Shown: positions 23,373 to 31,787 of the stretch, one piece after another | Layout: every line of letters starts with the position of its first letter | How positions within the stretch are numbered: the first letter of the stretch is position 1 | DNA from: Marifrigoribacter sp047730175 | GTDB taxonomy: Bacteria > Bacteroidota > Bacteroidia > Flavobacteriales > Flavobacteriaceae | DNA length: 64,000 nt | Assembly: GCF_047730175.1 (NCBI RefSeq) | Contig: NZ_CP159833.1 | Span: forward strand, 2,294,001 to 2,358,000 | Reading direction: 5' to 3' | Translations under genes and position numbers: made by a program | Notes under the pieces: generated by a model | Databases searched by the model: none | Told to the model about the DNA's origin: nothing | Seen by the model: only the letters and a program-made list of their open reading frames with translations

Positions 23373-23912
23373 ATGAAAAAATTATTATTTTTTGCTGCGT
23401 TTGCAGTATTTGCAATGACAACATCTTTTGCACAAGAAGAAGGTGGAGGAGACCCAACCTCTCAAGGTGCTTGGGTAATTGAGGTTAACACAGGATTTGG
23501 AGAATCTTCTACATCAAACACTGGATTTTCTTTACGATCAGTAGATGGAAATACTGCTTATGGATTAGGAGCTGAAGCTGGTTACTTTATTATGGATGAC
23601 TTAGCACTTAAAGCTGGTCTAGGTTATAACGATTCAGGAGCTGATGGAGTTGATGGTATGTTTAACTGGAAATTTGGAGGTAAATATTACATTGCAGGTC
23701 AATTCCCTGTTGGAATTGATGTGAGTGGAGCTTCTGGAAATGATGTATCTCCATTATGGTTAGGATTTCAAGCTGCTTATGCTTGGTTCGTATCTGATGA
23801 TGTAAGTATTGAGCCAGGTTTTCGTTATGGAATGGGAATGAATGAAGATGCTGGAGACGGTGACTTTGACGTTTTCGGTGTTAATATTGGATTTAACTTT
23901 TACCTAAACTAG
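23373..23912 (+). CDS. Outer-membrane beta-barrel protein
   Basis: A 179-residue protein with signal peptide MKKLLFFAAFAVFAMTTSFA followed by QEEGGGD. The mature part is Gly-rich with aromatic-ended strands ('GAWVIEVNTGFGESS', 'GLGAEAGYFIMDDLALKAGL', 'WKFGGKYYIAGQFPVGIDVSG', 'GFNFYLN' at the end). This matches a small outer-membrane barrel; ligand and role are unknown. Codons are highly biased towards the common set, which hints at strong expression. It lies between two terminators and is transcribed alone. Confidence 0.82.
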   Translation: MKKLLFFAAFAVFAMTTSFAQEEGGGDPTSQGAWVIEVNTGFGESSTSNTGFSLRSVDGNTAYGLGAEAGYFIMDDLALKAGLGYNDSGADGVDGMFNWKFGGKYYIAGQFPVGIDVSGASGNDVSPLWLGFQAAYAWFVSDDVSIEPGFRYGMGMNEDAGDGDFDVFGVNIGFNFYLN

Positions 23913-23938
23913 GAATCCTTTATTTTTAAATTATAATT

Positions 23939-23969
23939 AAGCGGAAGATTTAACTCTTCCGCTTTTTTT
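23939..23969 (+). terminator. Rho-independent terminator
   Basis: A 10-bp stem (AAGCGGAAGA 23939-23948, loop TTTAAC, TCTTCCGCTT 23955-23964) ending in a run of T. It ends the barrel gene just before aroQ. Confidence 0.9.
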
Positions 23970-23986
23970 ATATTTATATTTGAAAT

Positions 23987-24403
23987 ATGAATATTATAAT
24001 TATTAACGGGCCTAACATTAATCTCTTAGGAAAAAGAGAAACAGAAATTTATGGTGATTTATCATTCAATACGTTTTTAAATACGATTCAAAAAAGGTAT
24101 CCTACCATCGAAATTACACACTTTCAGTCGAATATTGAAGGAGAACTCATAGATAAAATTCAAGAAGTTGGGTTTAACTGCGACGGTATTATATTAAATG
24201 CTGCAGCTTATACGCATACTTCTATAGGGATTGGAGATGCAGTAAAAGCGATAACAACTCCGGTAGTAGAAGTGCATATTTCCAATACATTTTCAAGAGA
24301 AGAGTTTAGACATACTTCGTTTATTTCACCTAATGCTAAAGGCGTTATTTTAGGATTTGGTTTAAAAAGCTATGAATTAGCATTACAAAGTTTTATAAAA
24401 TAA
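23987..24403 (+). CDS. aroQ: 3-dehydroquinate dehydratase, type II
   Basis: A 138-residue cytosolic enzyme of the shikimate pathway that dehydrates 3-dehydroquinate to 3-dehydroshikimate. Type II signatures are 'IINGPNINLLGKRETEIYG' (residues 4-22, with catalytic Arg and Tyr), 'THFQSNIEGELIDKIQ', 'GIILNAAAYTHTSIGIGDAV' and 'EVHISNTFSREEFRH' (catalytic His region). Length is typical (about 140-150). It starts some 20 bp after a terminator, so it must have its own promoter nearby; no other shikimate gene is adjacent. Confidence 0.97.
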   Translation: MNIIIINGPNINLLGKRETEIYGDLSFNTFLNTIQKRYPTIEITHFQSNIEGELIDKIQEVGFNCDGIILNAAAYTHTSIGIGDAVKAITTPVVEVHISNTFSREEFRHTSFISPNAKGVILGFGLKSYELALQSFIK

Positions 24404-24434
24404 AAAAAGCCCAAGAATAATTCTTGGACTTTTT
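24404..24434. terminator. Terminator between aroQ and lpdA
   Basis: Inverted repeat with core CCAAGA (24411-24416) and TCTTGG (24422-24427), extended by A- and T-rich ends with one mismatch. It could serve both converging genes. Confidence 0.75.
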
Positions 24435-24478
24435 AGTCTATAATTTATAAGTTTGCTTAGCAAACGGTCTAATTTATT

Positions 24479-25855
24479 TTATAAATGAATTACTTCACCA
24501 TAAGCATCAGCAACAGCTTCCATTACAGCTTCACTCATCGTTGGATGAGGGTGAATTGTTTTTAATACTTCATGACCTGTTGTTTCCAATTTTCTACCTA
24601 AAACAGCTTCAGCAATCATATCGGTAACACCTGCACCAATCATATGGCAACCTAACCATTCGCCATATTTTGCATCAAAAATAACTTTTACAAACCCTTC
24701 TTTAGTTCCAGCAGCACTTGCTTTTCCACTAGCAGAAAAAGGAAATTTACCAACTTTAAGATCGTAACCAGCTTCTGTTGCTTGCTTTTCAGTCATTCCT
24801 ACAGATGCAATTTCAGGAGTTGCATAGGTACAACCTGGGATATTTCCATAGTCAATAGCTTCAACATGCATGCCTTTAATTTTCTCTACACAAGTAATTC
24901 CTTCAGCAGAAGCAACGTGGGCTAGGGCAGGACCAGGAACAACATCTCCAATAGCATAATAGCCAGGGATATTGGTTTGGTACCAATCATTCACTACTAT
25001 TTTATCTCTATCAACCACAATACCTACATCTTCTAATCCAATGTTTTCAAGGTTTGATTTAATACCTACTGCAGATAATACAATCTCAGCTTCAAGAATT
25101 TCTTCTCTTTTTTTAGTTTTAACAGTTGCTTTTATTGTTTTTCCAGAAGTATCTACTTTCTCTAAGGAAGAATTTGTCATTACCTTAATTCCAGCTTTTT
25201 TGAAAGAACGTTCAAATTGTTTAGATACGTCTTCATCTTCTAAAGGAACTAGATTTGGTAGGTATTCAACAATGGTTACCTCAGTTCCCATGGCATTGTA
25301 AAAATGTGCAAACTCTACACCAATCGCTCCACTACCAACCACAATCATGCTTTTTGGTTGTTTTTTTAAAGTCATGGCTTCGCGATACCCTATTACTTTT
25401 TCTCCATCTTGTTTTAAGTTGGGAAGCTCTCTAGATCTAGCACCAGTTGAAATAATAATATGATCTGCAGCATATTCTTTACCGTCAACTTCTATTTTCT
25501 TACCAGGCTTTAATTTTCCAAAGCCATTGATAACGTCAATTTTATTTTTTTTCATTAAAAATTGAACCCCTTTACTCATTCCATCAGCAACTCCACGGCT
25601 TCTATCAACTACTTTATTAAAATCTTTATCTGGATCCTTTAAAGTAAGTCCATAATCTTCAGCATGTTTTAAATAGTCAAAAACCTGAGCACTTTTTAAA
25701 AGTGCTTTTGTAGGAATACATCCCCAGTTAAGACAAACACCACCAAGGCTTTCCTTTTCAATCACAGCAACCTTAAAGCCTAATTGTGAAGCTCTAATAG
25801 CTGCAACATATCCGCCTGGTCCACTTCCTAAAACAATAATATCGTATTTACTCAT
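24479..25855 (-). CDS. lpdA: Dihydrolipoyl dehydrogenase (E3)
   Basis: A 458-residue FAD enzyme that reoxidises dihydrolipoamide in 2-oxoacid dehydrogenase complexes. It begins with the FAD-binding 'DIIVLGSGPGGYVAAIRA' (residues 5-22), then the redox disulfide 'GGVCLNWGCIPTK' (Cys41, Cys46). The NAD-binding 'SMIVVGSGAIGVEFAHFY' lies in the middle. The C-terminal interface carries 'HPHPTMSEAVMEA' with the catalytic His-Glu. No E1 or E2 gene is adjacent, so E3 is encoded separately. It ends next to a terminator shared with aroQ. Confidence 0.96.
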   Translation of the reverse strand: MSKYDIIVLGSGPGGYVAAIRASQLGFKVAVIEKESLGGVCLNWGCIPTKALLKSAQVFDYLKHAEDYGLTLKDPDKDFNKVVDRSRGVADGMSKGVQFLMKKNKIDVINGFGKLKPGKKIEVDGKEYAADHIIISTGARSRELPNLKQDGEKVIGYREAMTLKKQPKSMIVVGSGAIGVEFAHFYNAMGTEVTIVEYLPNLVPLEDEDVSKQFERSFKKAGIKVMTNSSLEKVDTSGKTIKATVKTKKREEILEAEIVLSAVGIKSNLENIGLEDVGIVVDRDKIVVNDWYQTNIPGYYAIGDVVPGPALAHVASAEGITCVEKIKGMHVEAIDYGNIPGCTYATPEIASVGMTEKQATEAGYDLKVGKFPFSASGKASAAGTKEGFVKVIFDAKYGEWLGCHMIGAGVTDMIAEAVLGRKLETTGHEVLKTIHPHPTMSEAVMEAVADAYGEVIHL

Positions 25856-25953
25856 TTTCTAATTTTAAAAACTTTGTTTCAAGTAACGAAATTACGAAAT
25901 GTTAGTGTAATGAAGAAGATTAGGATGATTTTTTACGAAGAGTATTATTTATA

Positions 25954-26172
25954 TTATCTGTACACTAAAACATAGCCTTTTTTTGTTTTTCTATGGTATT
26001 TACCATTCCAAACATAATAACGGTTACCATTCACTCTTACTACTTTGTGAGTTCTAGGGGCTTTTTTAATGATGACTACATTGCTAGATGGAATAGATGT
26101 TACTCCTCTAGTAGCACAAGAATTAAATAAGAAACTAAAACATAAAATTCTAATTAGAATACTTTTTTTCAT
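25954..26172 (-). CDS. Small lipoprotein
   Basis: A 72-residue protein with signal MKKSILIRILCFSFLFNSC (lipobox FNSC). The short mature part is basic and aromatic, 'VVRVNGNRYYVWNGKYHRKT' then 'KKGYVLVYR'. This short repeat-like YYVWNGKYH motif is seen in other small Bacteroidota envelope proteins, but I cannot name a family. It is flanked by lpdA and msrB on the same strand with gaps of about 100 and 70 bp. Function is unknown. Confidence 0.7.
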   Translation of the reverse strand: MKKSILIRILCFSFLFNSCATRGVTSIPSSNVVIIKKAPRTHKVVRVNGNRYYVWNGKYHRKTKKGYVLVYR

Positions 26173-26239
26173 GACTATAATATTTAAATTTATAGTTGGA
26201 CAGAAAAAAGTACTTTAAGTTTAATTTATATTTTTAATT

Positions 26240-26644
26240 TTATTTTTCTTTGTCAAAATCTAATGAAACTGAGTTTATACAATAGCGTTGACCAGTTTCT
26301 GTAGGTCCGTCAGGAAATACATGTCCTAAATGACTGCCACAATTAGAGCAAAGGATTTCTGTGCGAATCATGCCTAAAGTCTTATCTTTTATATACTCGA
26401 CTGCACCTTCTATTGCTTCATCAAATGAAGGCCATCCACATCCGCTGTCGAATTTTGAATTACTTACAAACAAAGGTATATTGCAGGCGCCACAAGTATA
26501 GGTTCCTTCTTCAGCTAAAAGATTATAGGTGCCAGTGAATGGGCGTTCGGTACCTTTTTTACGTAATACGCTATACTTCTCTTCTCCAAGTTGATTTTTC
26601 CATTCTATTTCTGACTTTTGGATAGGGTATTTTTTGTTATTCAT
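26240..26644 (-). CDS. msrB: Peptide methionine-R-sulfoxide reductase MsrB (cytosolic)
   Basis: A 134-residue enzyme without a signal peptide that reduces methionine-R-sulfoxide in proteins. Zinc-binding Cys pairs are visible in 'CGACNIPLF' and 'CSNCGSHLGHVF'; the catalytic Cys is in 'QRYCINSVSLDF'; 'GCGWPSFDEAIEG' is also conserved. Its start overlaps the stop of the second msrB by 4 bp, so the two are translationally coupled. One works in the cytosol and the other, with a lipoprotein signal, outside. Confidence 0.95.
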   Translation of the reverse strand: MNNKKYPIQKSEIEWKNQLGEEKYSVLRKKGTERPFTGTYNLLAEEGTYTCGACNIPLFVSNSKFDSGCGWPSFDEAIEGAVEYIKDKTLGMIRTEILCSNCGSHLGHVFPDGPTETGQRYCINSVSLDFDKEK

Positions 26645-27120
26645 TTTTTCTTCGGAATAAATTTTAAAGCGACACCATTGATACAGTGTCTTTTTCCAGT
26701 TGTTTCTCTAGGACCGTCTTGAAATACATGACCTAAATGACCGCCACAAGTTGCACAATGTTCTTCAGTACGAGCATAACCAAGATTATAATCTATATCA
26801 AACCCAACGTTACCTTTAATTTCTCGATCAAAAGAAGGCCAACCCGAACCGCTTTCATATTTATGTTCACTTTTAAATAAAGGGGTGTCGCAAGCACTAC
26901 AAACATAAACGCCTTCTTCGTGATTGCTATTAAATGAACTTGACCATGGGCTTTCAGTAGCTGCTTGTCTTAAAACTTTATATTGTTCTTTAGTAAGTGT
27001 TGATTTCCATTCAGCTTTATTTTTTGTAATTGGAAATACCTTTTTTTCTTTTTTATCTTGAGCAACGGTGTTACAGCTCATTAATATGATAGCTAGTAGT
27101 AAAAGGGTTATTTTTCTCAT
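26641..27120 (-). CDS. msrB: Peptide methionine-R-sulfoxide reductase MsrB, exported lipoprotein form
   Basis: A 159-residue protein with a lipoprotein signal MRKITLLLLAIILMSC. The domain shows 'VYVCSACDTPLF', 'GSGWPSFDREIKG', 'CATCGGHLGHVFQDG' and the catalytic Cys in 'KRHCINGVALKF', so zinc and active-site residues are intact. It would repair oxidised methionines on envelope proteins. It is the first gene of a two-gene operon with the cytosolic paralogue (4-bp overlap). A tandem duplication followed by gain of a signal peptide, or the reverse, is the likely origin. Confidence 0.94.
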   Translation of the reverse strand: MRKITLLLLAIILMSCNTVAQDKKEKKVFPITKNKAEWKSTLTKEQYKVLRQAATESPWSSSFNSNHEEGVYVCSACDTPLFKSEHKYESGSGWPSFDREIKGNVGFDIDYNLGYARTEEHCATCGGHLGHVFQDGPRETTGKRHCINGVALKFIPKKK

Positions 27121-27156
27121 GTTTAATCTTCTAAGTTATAAATGTACAATTTATTT

Positions 27157-27190
27157 AAAAAAAAGAGCGTGTATTAAAAATACACGCTCT
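27157..27190 (-). terminator. Terminator of the collagen-like-start lipoprotein
   Basis: An 11-bp stem (AGAGCGTGTAT 27164-27174, loop TAAAA, ATACACGCTCT 27180-27190), followed on the minus strand by T residues (A run 27157-27164). It separates the lipoprotein gene from the msrB pair. Confidence 0.85.
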
Positions 27191-27213
27191 CAATATATGT
27201 AATGTAATATTGA

Positions 27214-27723
27214 CTAATTTGTAATAGTCTCTATTTGAGAACTATTTATTTCAAGGTTTTGCAATAAATCCTCCATACTTAAATTAGTAGACGCAAATTC
27301 AGCAGGTACTATTGCAATTCTGAAGGTTTGGTCGTCTGTAAACTCATTTCCTAACGATGATAAATCAAAATTTCCATCTAAGAAAATTTCAGCATCAAAA
27401 AATGTATGATCGAAACTATAAAGTAATATGTCTTCAGGATTACCATTTATATTAAAATAAGTTTGAGGCAACTGACTCCATATGTCATCTCCGCCATTTG
27501 GGGTTATTCCTTCTAAAAGGTAGACTAAAACTACATCTGATTCAAATACCTCTATACTAGATGGAAAAGTAACAGAAACTCTATAGTTATTACTGTCATG
27601 AAAGTTTACGGTAGTTTCAAATACCTGTCCTAAGAGGCTAATACCGTCTTGACCATCTTCACCTTCGCAAGAAGAGAAAAGGAATGTTGAGGAGATTGCT
27701 AAAAATAAAAGTAGTTTTTTCAT
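27214..27723 (-). CDS. Lipoprotein of unknown function
   Basis: A 169-residue protein with signal MKKLLLFLAISSTFLFSSC. The mature start 'EGEDGQDGISLLGQ' has the collagen-like GxxG beginning common in Bacteroidota lipoproteins. The rest is beta-rich ('VSVTFPSSIEVFESDVVLVY', 'FRIAIVPAEF') and without catalytic motif. It is a single gene with its own terminator. Function is unknown; surface or periplasmic anchoring is inferred from the lipobox. Confidence 0.78.
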   Translation of the reverse strand: MKKLLLFLAISSTFLFSSCEGEDGQDGISLLGQVFETTVNFHDSNNYRVSVTFPSSIEVFESDVVLVYLLEGITPNGGDDIWSQLPQTYFNINGNPEDILLYSFDHTFFDAEIFLDGNFDLSSLGNEFTDDQTFRIAIVPAEFASTNLSMEDLLQNLEINSSQIETITN

Positions 27724-27813
27724 AATATTTTTTTTGTTTATTTTTTAATTACAAAAGTCGTTCCAAAGTTGAAAAAAAAATCATTCCGTCGATGAAAATA
27801 ACATTTTTTTCAA

Positions 27814-27828
27814 TGGCATAGAAATTGT
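27814..27828 (+). promoter_or_regulatory. Sigma-54-like -24/-12 promoter before the M48 protease
   Basis: TGGCAT-N5-TTGT has the exact -24/-12 spacing of sigma-54 promoters (consensus TGGCAC-N5-TTGC). It differs at the last base of each box. The start would fall near 27840, about 55 nt before the ATG at 27896. The same motif precedes lon. Confidence 0.5.
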
Positions 27829-27895
27829 TTAACAATAGTAAGATATATTATTATTTATAGTATTACATTTAAATTATTAAATACAAACCATTACA

Positions 27896-28717
27896 ATGAA
27901 ACTAAAAAAAGTACTTTCCATTTTTACAATTGTATTATTTGCAGTTGCGTGTAGTACAAATCCATTTACTGGAAAAAAGACCTTAGCTCTTGTGCCAAAC
28001 TCACAAATATTACCGATGGCATTTCAACAATATGAACAGTTTTTGTCTGAAAATAAGGTGGTGAAAAACACTTCAGATGCAAGAATGATTACTGCAATAG
28101 GTCAAAAAATATCCATTGCAGCCGAAAGATATTTAACTGCAAATGGTTATGCCGGATATTTAAAGGATTATGCTTGGGAATATAACTTAGTAGAAGATCC
28201 TGCTGTAAACGCTTGGTGTATGCCTGGAGGAAAAATAGTGTTTTACACAGGAATATTACCAATAACACAAGGGGAAGCAGGAATTGCTGCAGTAATGGGG
28301 CATGAAGTAGCTCATGCATTAGCAAATCATGGTCAGCAAAGAATGAGTGCTGGTCAATTACAAGTTTTAGGAGCTGTTGCAGGTAATGTGGCTTTTAGTA
28401 AGGATCCTAAAAATCAACAGATATTTAATGATGCTTATGGGATAGGATCTTCTGTAGGCGTAATGTTACCTTTCAGTAGAAGTCATGAAAGTGAAGCAGA
28501 TAGAATTGGGCTTACCTTAATGGCAATGTCTGGTTATGAACCACTTGAAGCAGCTGAACTATGGGTGCGTATGAAGGAAAATGCTGGCGGTAATGCTCCT
28601 GCTGAAATATTAAGTACACACCCTTCAAGCGATACGCGTATTAGTAATATTAAAAGTTGGTCAGCAGAAGCTAAAGCTGAAGCAAGAAAATATGGAGTAA
28701 CAAGTTTTAAAAGATAA
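27896..28717 (+). CDS. M48 family zinc metalloprotease, lipoprotein
   Basis: A 273-residue protein with a lipoprotein signal ending FAVACS. The catalytic zinc motif is 'GHEVAHALANH' (His136-Glu-x-x-His). The third zinc ligand is the Glu in 'RSHESEADRIGLTLMAMSGY'. 'NAWCMPGGKIVFYTGIL' upstream is typical of M48 peptidases. It resembles the LoiP/YcaL type of outer-membrane M48 proteases, which degrade misfolded outer-membrane or periplasmic proteins. Its probable sigma-54-like promoter motif is shared with lon, hinting at joint control of protein quality. Confidence 0.93.
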   Translation: MKLKKVLSIFTIVLFAVACSTNPFTGKKTLALVPNSQILPMAFQQYEQFLSENKVVKNTSDARMITAIGQKISIAAERYLTANGYAGYLKDYAWEYNLVEDPAVNAWCMPGGKIVFYTGILPITQGEAGIAAVMGHEVAHALANHGQQRMSAGQLQVLGAVAGNVAFSKDPKNQQIFNDAYGIGSSVGVMLPFSRSHESEADRIGLTLMAMSGYEPLEAAELWVRMKENAGGNAPAEILSTHPSSDTRISNIKSWSAEAKAEARKYGVTSFKR

Positions 28718-28744
28718 TATTAATTAATATTTTATTACTTTAGG

Positions 28745-28771
28745 AGCTGCCTTTTTAGGCAGCTTTTTTTT
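28745..28771 (+). terminator. Rho-independent terminator
   Basis: AGCTGCC (28745-28751), loop, GGCAGCT (28758-28764), then a T run. It follows the M48 gene and precedes the MFS gene by about 10 bp. Confidence 0.85.
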
Positions 28772-28781
28772 ATACAAACTT

Positions 28782-30095
28782 ATGGAGCAATTACAAAAAG
28801 GAAGTAAAAAGTTATTAAATGCATGGGCATTTTATGATTGGGCAAATTCGGTGTATAGTTTAGTAATTGCATCGGCAATTTTCCCTTTGTATTACCAATC
28901 TTTATTTAGTGCAGCTGATGTAAAAACAGTTGTTGTTTTTGGAGGCGAAATAAGAAGCACCCCCTTAATAAGTTATACCACAGCAATTGCATTTACTGTG
29001 GTATCTATTTTTATACCTATTCTTTCTGGAGTTGCAGATTATGTAGGTAATAAAAAAGTATTCATGAAGTTCTTTTGCTATTTAGGAGCATTGTCTTGTA
29101 TGGGTATGTATTTTTTTAATTTAGAAAATATTCACATTAGTTTACTTTTGTATTTTCTGGCATTAGTTGGTTTTTGGAGTAGTTGGGTTTTTTATAATTC
29201 GTATTTACCCGATGTTGCATTCCCTGAACAGCAAGATAAATTAAGTGCTAAAGGTTTTTCCTTAGGCTATCTTGGGAGTGTAATTTTATTGTTGTTTAAT
29301 TTAAGTATGGTTATGAAACCAGAATTTTATGGATTAGGCGAAGGAGGAGAAGGTAGTATGAAAGCAATGCAGTTTTCATTTGTTTCAGTTGGGGTTTGGT
29401 GGATAATTTTTAGTCAGTATACATTTTATCATTTACCCAAAGGAAATAAATCGAAAAATAAAGTTACCTACAGGGTTTTATTTGATGGATTTAAAGAATT
29501 AAAAGGAGTCTATAATTCACTTTCAGAAAATAAAACATTAAAAAGATATTTAGCCGCATTCTTTGTGTATAGTATGGCTGTTCAAACAGTAATGTTAGTG
29601 GCAACTTATTTTGGTGAACAAGAAATTAATTGGGGTGATTCGGATAAGAAAACAATAGGGCTTATAACAAGTATTTTATTAATTCAATTGGTAGCCATAT
29701 TAGGAGCTTATTTAACTTCACTTTCCTCCAGAAAATACGGAAATATTCCTACACTTATTGTAATTAATGGAATATGGGCAAGCATTTGTGTTATCGCCTA
29801 TTTTATTACATCACCAATGCAGTTTTATATCACAGCTAGTTTAGTTGGATTAGTGATGGGAGGTATTCAAGCCCTTTCACGCTCAACCTATTCAAAGTTT
29901 TTGCCTGATACAGAAGACACCACATCGTACTTTAGTTTTTATGATGTAGCTGAAAAAGTTGGTATTGTGTTTGGAATGTTAATTTATGGTATAATAGATC
30001 ATATAACTGACAGTATGAGAAATTCAATTTTATTTTTAGTTGTATTCTTTATCATTGGTGGACTTTTACTATTTAGAGTGCCTCGAAATAGTTAG
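28782..30095 (+). CDS. MFS transporter, UMF1/Atg22-like family
   Basis: A 437-residue inner-membrane protein with about 12 hydrophobic helices. The N-terminus 'AWAFYDWANSVYSLVIASAI' and 'PILSGVADYVGNKKVFMKFF' are signature regions of the UMF1 (Unknown Major Facilitator 1) family, related to yeast vacuolar effluxer Atg22. 'GGIQALSRSTYSKFLPDTED' near residue 365 is also family-typical. The substrate is unknown; an amino-acid or small-metabolite exporter is possible. The gene begins close after the terminator of the M48 gene, so it needs its own promoter. Confidence 0.9.
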   Translation: MEQLQKGSKKLLNAWAFYDWANSVYSLVIASAIFPLYYQSLFSAADVKTVVVFGGEIRSTPLISYTTAIAFTVVSIFIPILSGVADYVGNKKVFMKFFCYLGALSCMGMYFFNLENIHISLLLYFLALVGFWSSWVFYNSYLPDVAFPEQQDKLSAKGFSLGYLGSVILLLFNLSMVMKPEFYGLGEGGEGSMKAMQFSFVSVGVWWIIFSQYTFYHLPKGNKSKNKVTYRVLFDGFKELKGVYNSLSENKTLKRYLAAFFVYSMAVQTVMLVATYFGEQEINWGDSDKKTIGLITSILLIQLVAILGAYLTSLSSRKYGNIPTLIVINGIWASICVIAYFITSPMQFYITASLVGLVMGGIQALSRSTYSKFLPDTEDTTSYFSFYDVAEKVGIVFGMLIYGIIDHITDSMRNSILFLVVFFIIGGLLLFRVPRNS

Positions 30096-30159
30096 CTTTT
30101 ATTATTTTATAAGATGAATAAAATTAATTTCTATGTTTTATGAATTTGATTAAAAATTG

Positions 30160-30167
30160 TATGTTTG
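30160..30167 (+). promoter_or_regulatory. Bacteroidota -7 promoter box
   Basis: TATGTTTG fits TAnnTTTG, 45 bp before the lipoprotein ATG at 30213. A weak -33-like TTTT lies about 20 bp upstream. Confidence 0.5.
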
Positions 30168-30212
30168 TAGGAATATATTAATAATTGTAGATATATTATT
30201 TAAAAAGAAAAT

Positions 30213-31721
30213 ATGAAAAAGAATCTTTTTGTTAAAACAATTTTAATTGCTATTGTTTTACTAACGGCAGTATCCTGTGATAACGAAACATTAGAAGGTG
30301 AATTTGTAGATGATATTTGTTCATTTAGAATTGCGAGTGAAACTGAATTAAGAGCAGATATAGAAGGAAGTGACTTTCGAACTGAAATAGATCCAGAATC
30401 TGAATTTGTTCAAAATAATTCTGCAGTTTTTGTTATTCATGAAAATGCAAATCATTTAACACTTTCAGGATTTAATTCAGATGAACTAGGGTTTTTTCTA
30501 TTAAATTTAAATAATCCAACAGCAGGTACAACTTATGAGTTATTAACTGATGATGAAACTGGACTGCCAGATAATAACGACAATAGTCATGAAGATTTGG
30601 AAAACTTTGGATACTATTCTTTTCAAGATAGACCTGAAAATCCAGATGACTTTTATAACCCTTATGTAACTTATATTCCCACTGGAGGTTTTGGAGTTGC
30701 TGAGCTTACAGAATTTAACTTAGTGGAGCAATATGCCTCTGGTACTTTTAGTTTTACAGCTAAGAGATTTAAAAGAGATCTATTTACGAATGAAATTGTT
30801 TTAGATGCTAGTGGTAATGAAATTATTGAAGAATTAGTCGTGAATTGTGGTAATTTTAATAGAGTGCCATTTACAATATCTGACGCTACTGAGGGCACTA
30901 CAGGGTTTTCAACTAATGAGTTTTTTGCTAAAGTAGATGAGGTAGATTTTGAGCCAATTTCTATTACTGCGCAGAGACAATTTTTAGGAGATGATGTAGT
31001 AATTAATATTAGGGCTTTAAATGATGTTGGAGATTTACTTAGAATTGATATTCCAGAGACGTTAACAGAAGGAACTTATGATATGTTAAGTTTATCTGAT
31101 GGTTCTCAATTAATAGGTATGTACAATCCTACAATGACTGCTAGTGAAAATTTAACCTCAAATCCAGGTACTATAACAATAACAGATATAAATATTTTTA
31201 CAGGAGATATTGAAGCTACATTTTCTTTTACTGGAACAGATCCCTTAGGAATTGACCCTGCAGTGGTTCAAGTAACAGAAGGAAGTTTTTCTATTGATTA
31301 TTTACCAAATACAAATTTTAATAATATAATTATTGCCGAAGTAAATGGTGAGCCTTATTTTTCAAACTATACAGAAGTAAACACTTCAATATTTAATAAT
31401 ATTACTAGAATAAATTATCATTCAGAAGATAATGAAACAAATAAAAGTATTAGTTTGATTCTACCTTCTACAATTACAATAGGTACTTATGAAATAAGTA
31501 CTACTTTAATTACAGGGGAAGAGGTGTTAGCGCTTTATTCTAATGAACAAGGTGTGTCATCTACTCTTTTAGCAAACTCAGGAACTTTAATAATTAATGA
31601 GCATAATGAAGATACAGGCTTAGTTGAAGGTGAATTTGAGTATACAACGATGGATACAACAGTAGATCCTCCAGTAGAATATATAATTTCTAGTGGTGAG
31701 TTTTCATTGTTTTTACAATAA
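30213..31721 (+). CDS. Modular lipoprotein of unknown function
   Basis: A 502-residue protein with lipoprotein signal (MKKNLFVKTILIAIVLLTAVSC). The mature part seems to contain two or three copies of a beta-rich module: recurring 'FxAKVDEVDFEPISITAQRQ' or 'IIAEVNGEPYFSNYTEVNTS' entries, and 'TLTEGTYDML', 'TITIGTYEIS' and 'GEFxxxFSFTGT' stretches. This is the arrangement of DUF6252-like Bacteroidota lipoproteins. No enzyme motif is seen. It is followed by a strong terminator. The role is unknown; surface adhesin or sugar-binding roles are only guesses. Confidence 0.78.
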   Translation: MKKNLFVKTILIAIVLLTAVSCDNETLEGEFVDDICSFRIASETELRADIEGSDFRTEIDPESEFVQNNSAVFVIHENANHLTLSGFNSDELGFFLLNLNNPTAGTTYELLTDDETGLPDNNDNSHEDLENFGYYSFQDRPENPDDFYNPYVTYIPTGGFGVAELTEFNLVEQYASGTFSFTAKRFKRDLFTNEIVLDASGNEIIEELVVNCGNFNRVPFTISDATEGTTGFSTNEFFAKVDEVDFEPISITAQRQFLGDDVVINIRALNDVGDLLRIDIPETLTEGTYDMLSLSDGSQLIGMYNPTMTASENLTSNPGTITITDINIFTGDIEATFSFTGTDPLGIDPAVVQVTEGSFSIDYLPNTNFNNIIIAEVNGEPYFSNYTEVNTSIFNNITRINYHSEDNETNKSISLILPSTITIGTYEISTTLITGEEVLALYSNEQGVSSTLLANSGTLIINEHNEDTGLVEGEFEYTTMDTTVDPPVEYIISSGEFSLFLQ

Positions 31722-31745
31722 AATATTTAAAATTAAAAGATAAAG

Positions 31746-31771
31746 AAAGCCGCAATTTGCGGCTTTTTTTT
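31746..31771 (+). terminator. Rho-independent terminator
   Basis: A 9-bp stem (AAAGCCGCA 31746-31754, loop ATT, TGCGGCTTT 31758-31766) followed by a T run. Confidence 0.88.
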
Positions 31772-31787
31772 ATACTTACTTCATTTA

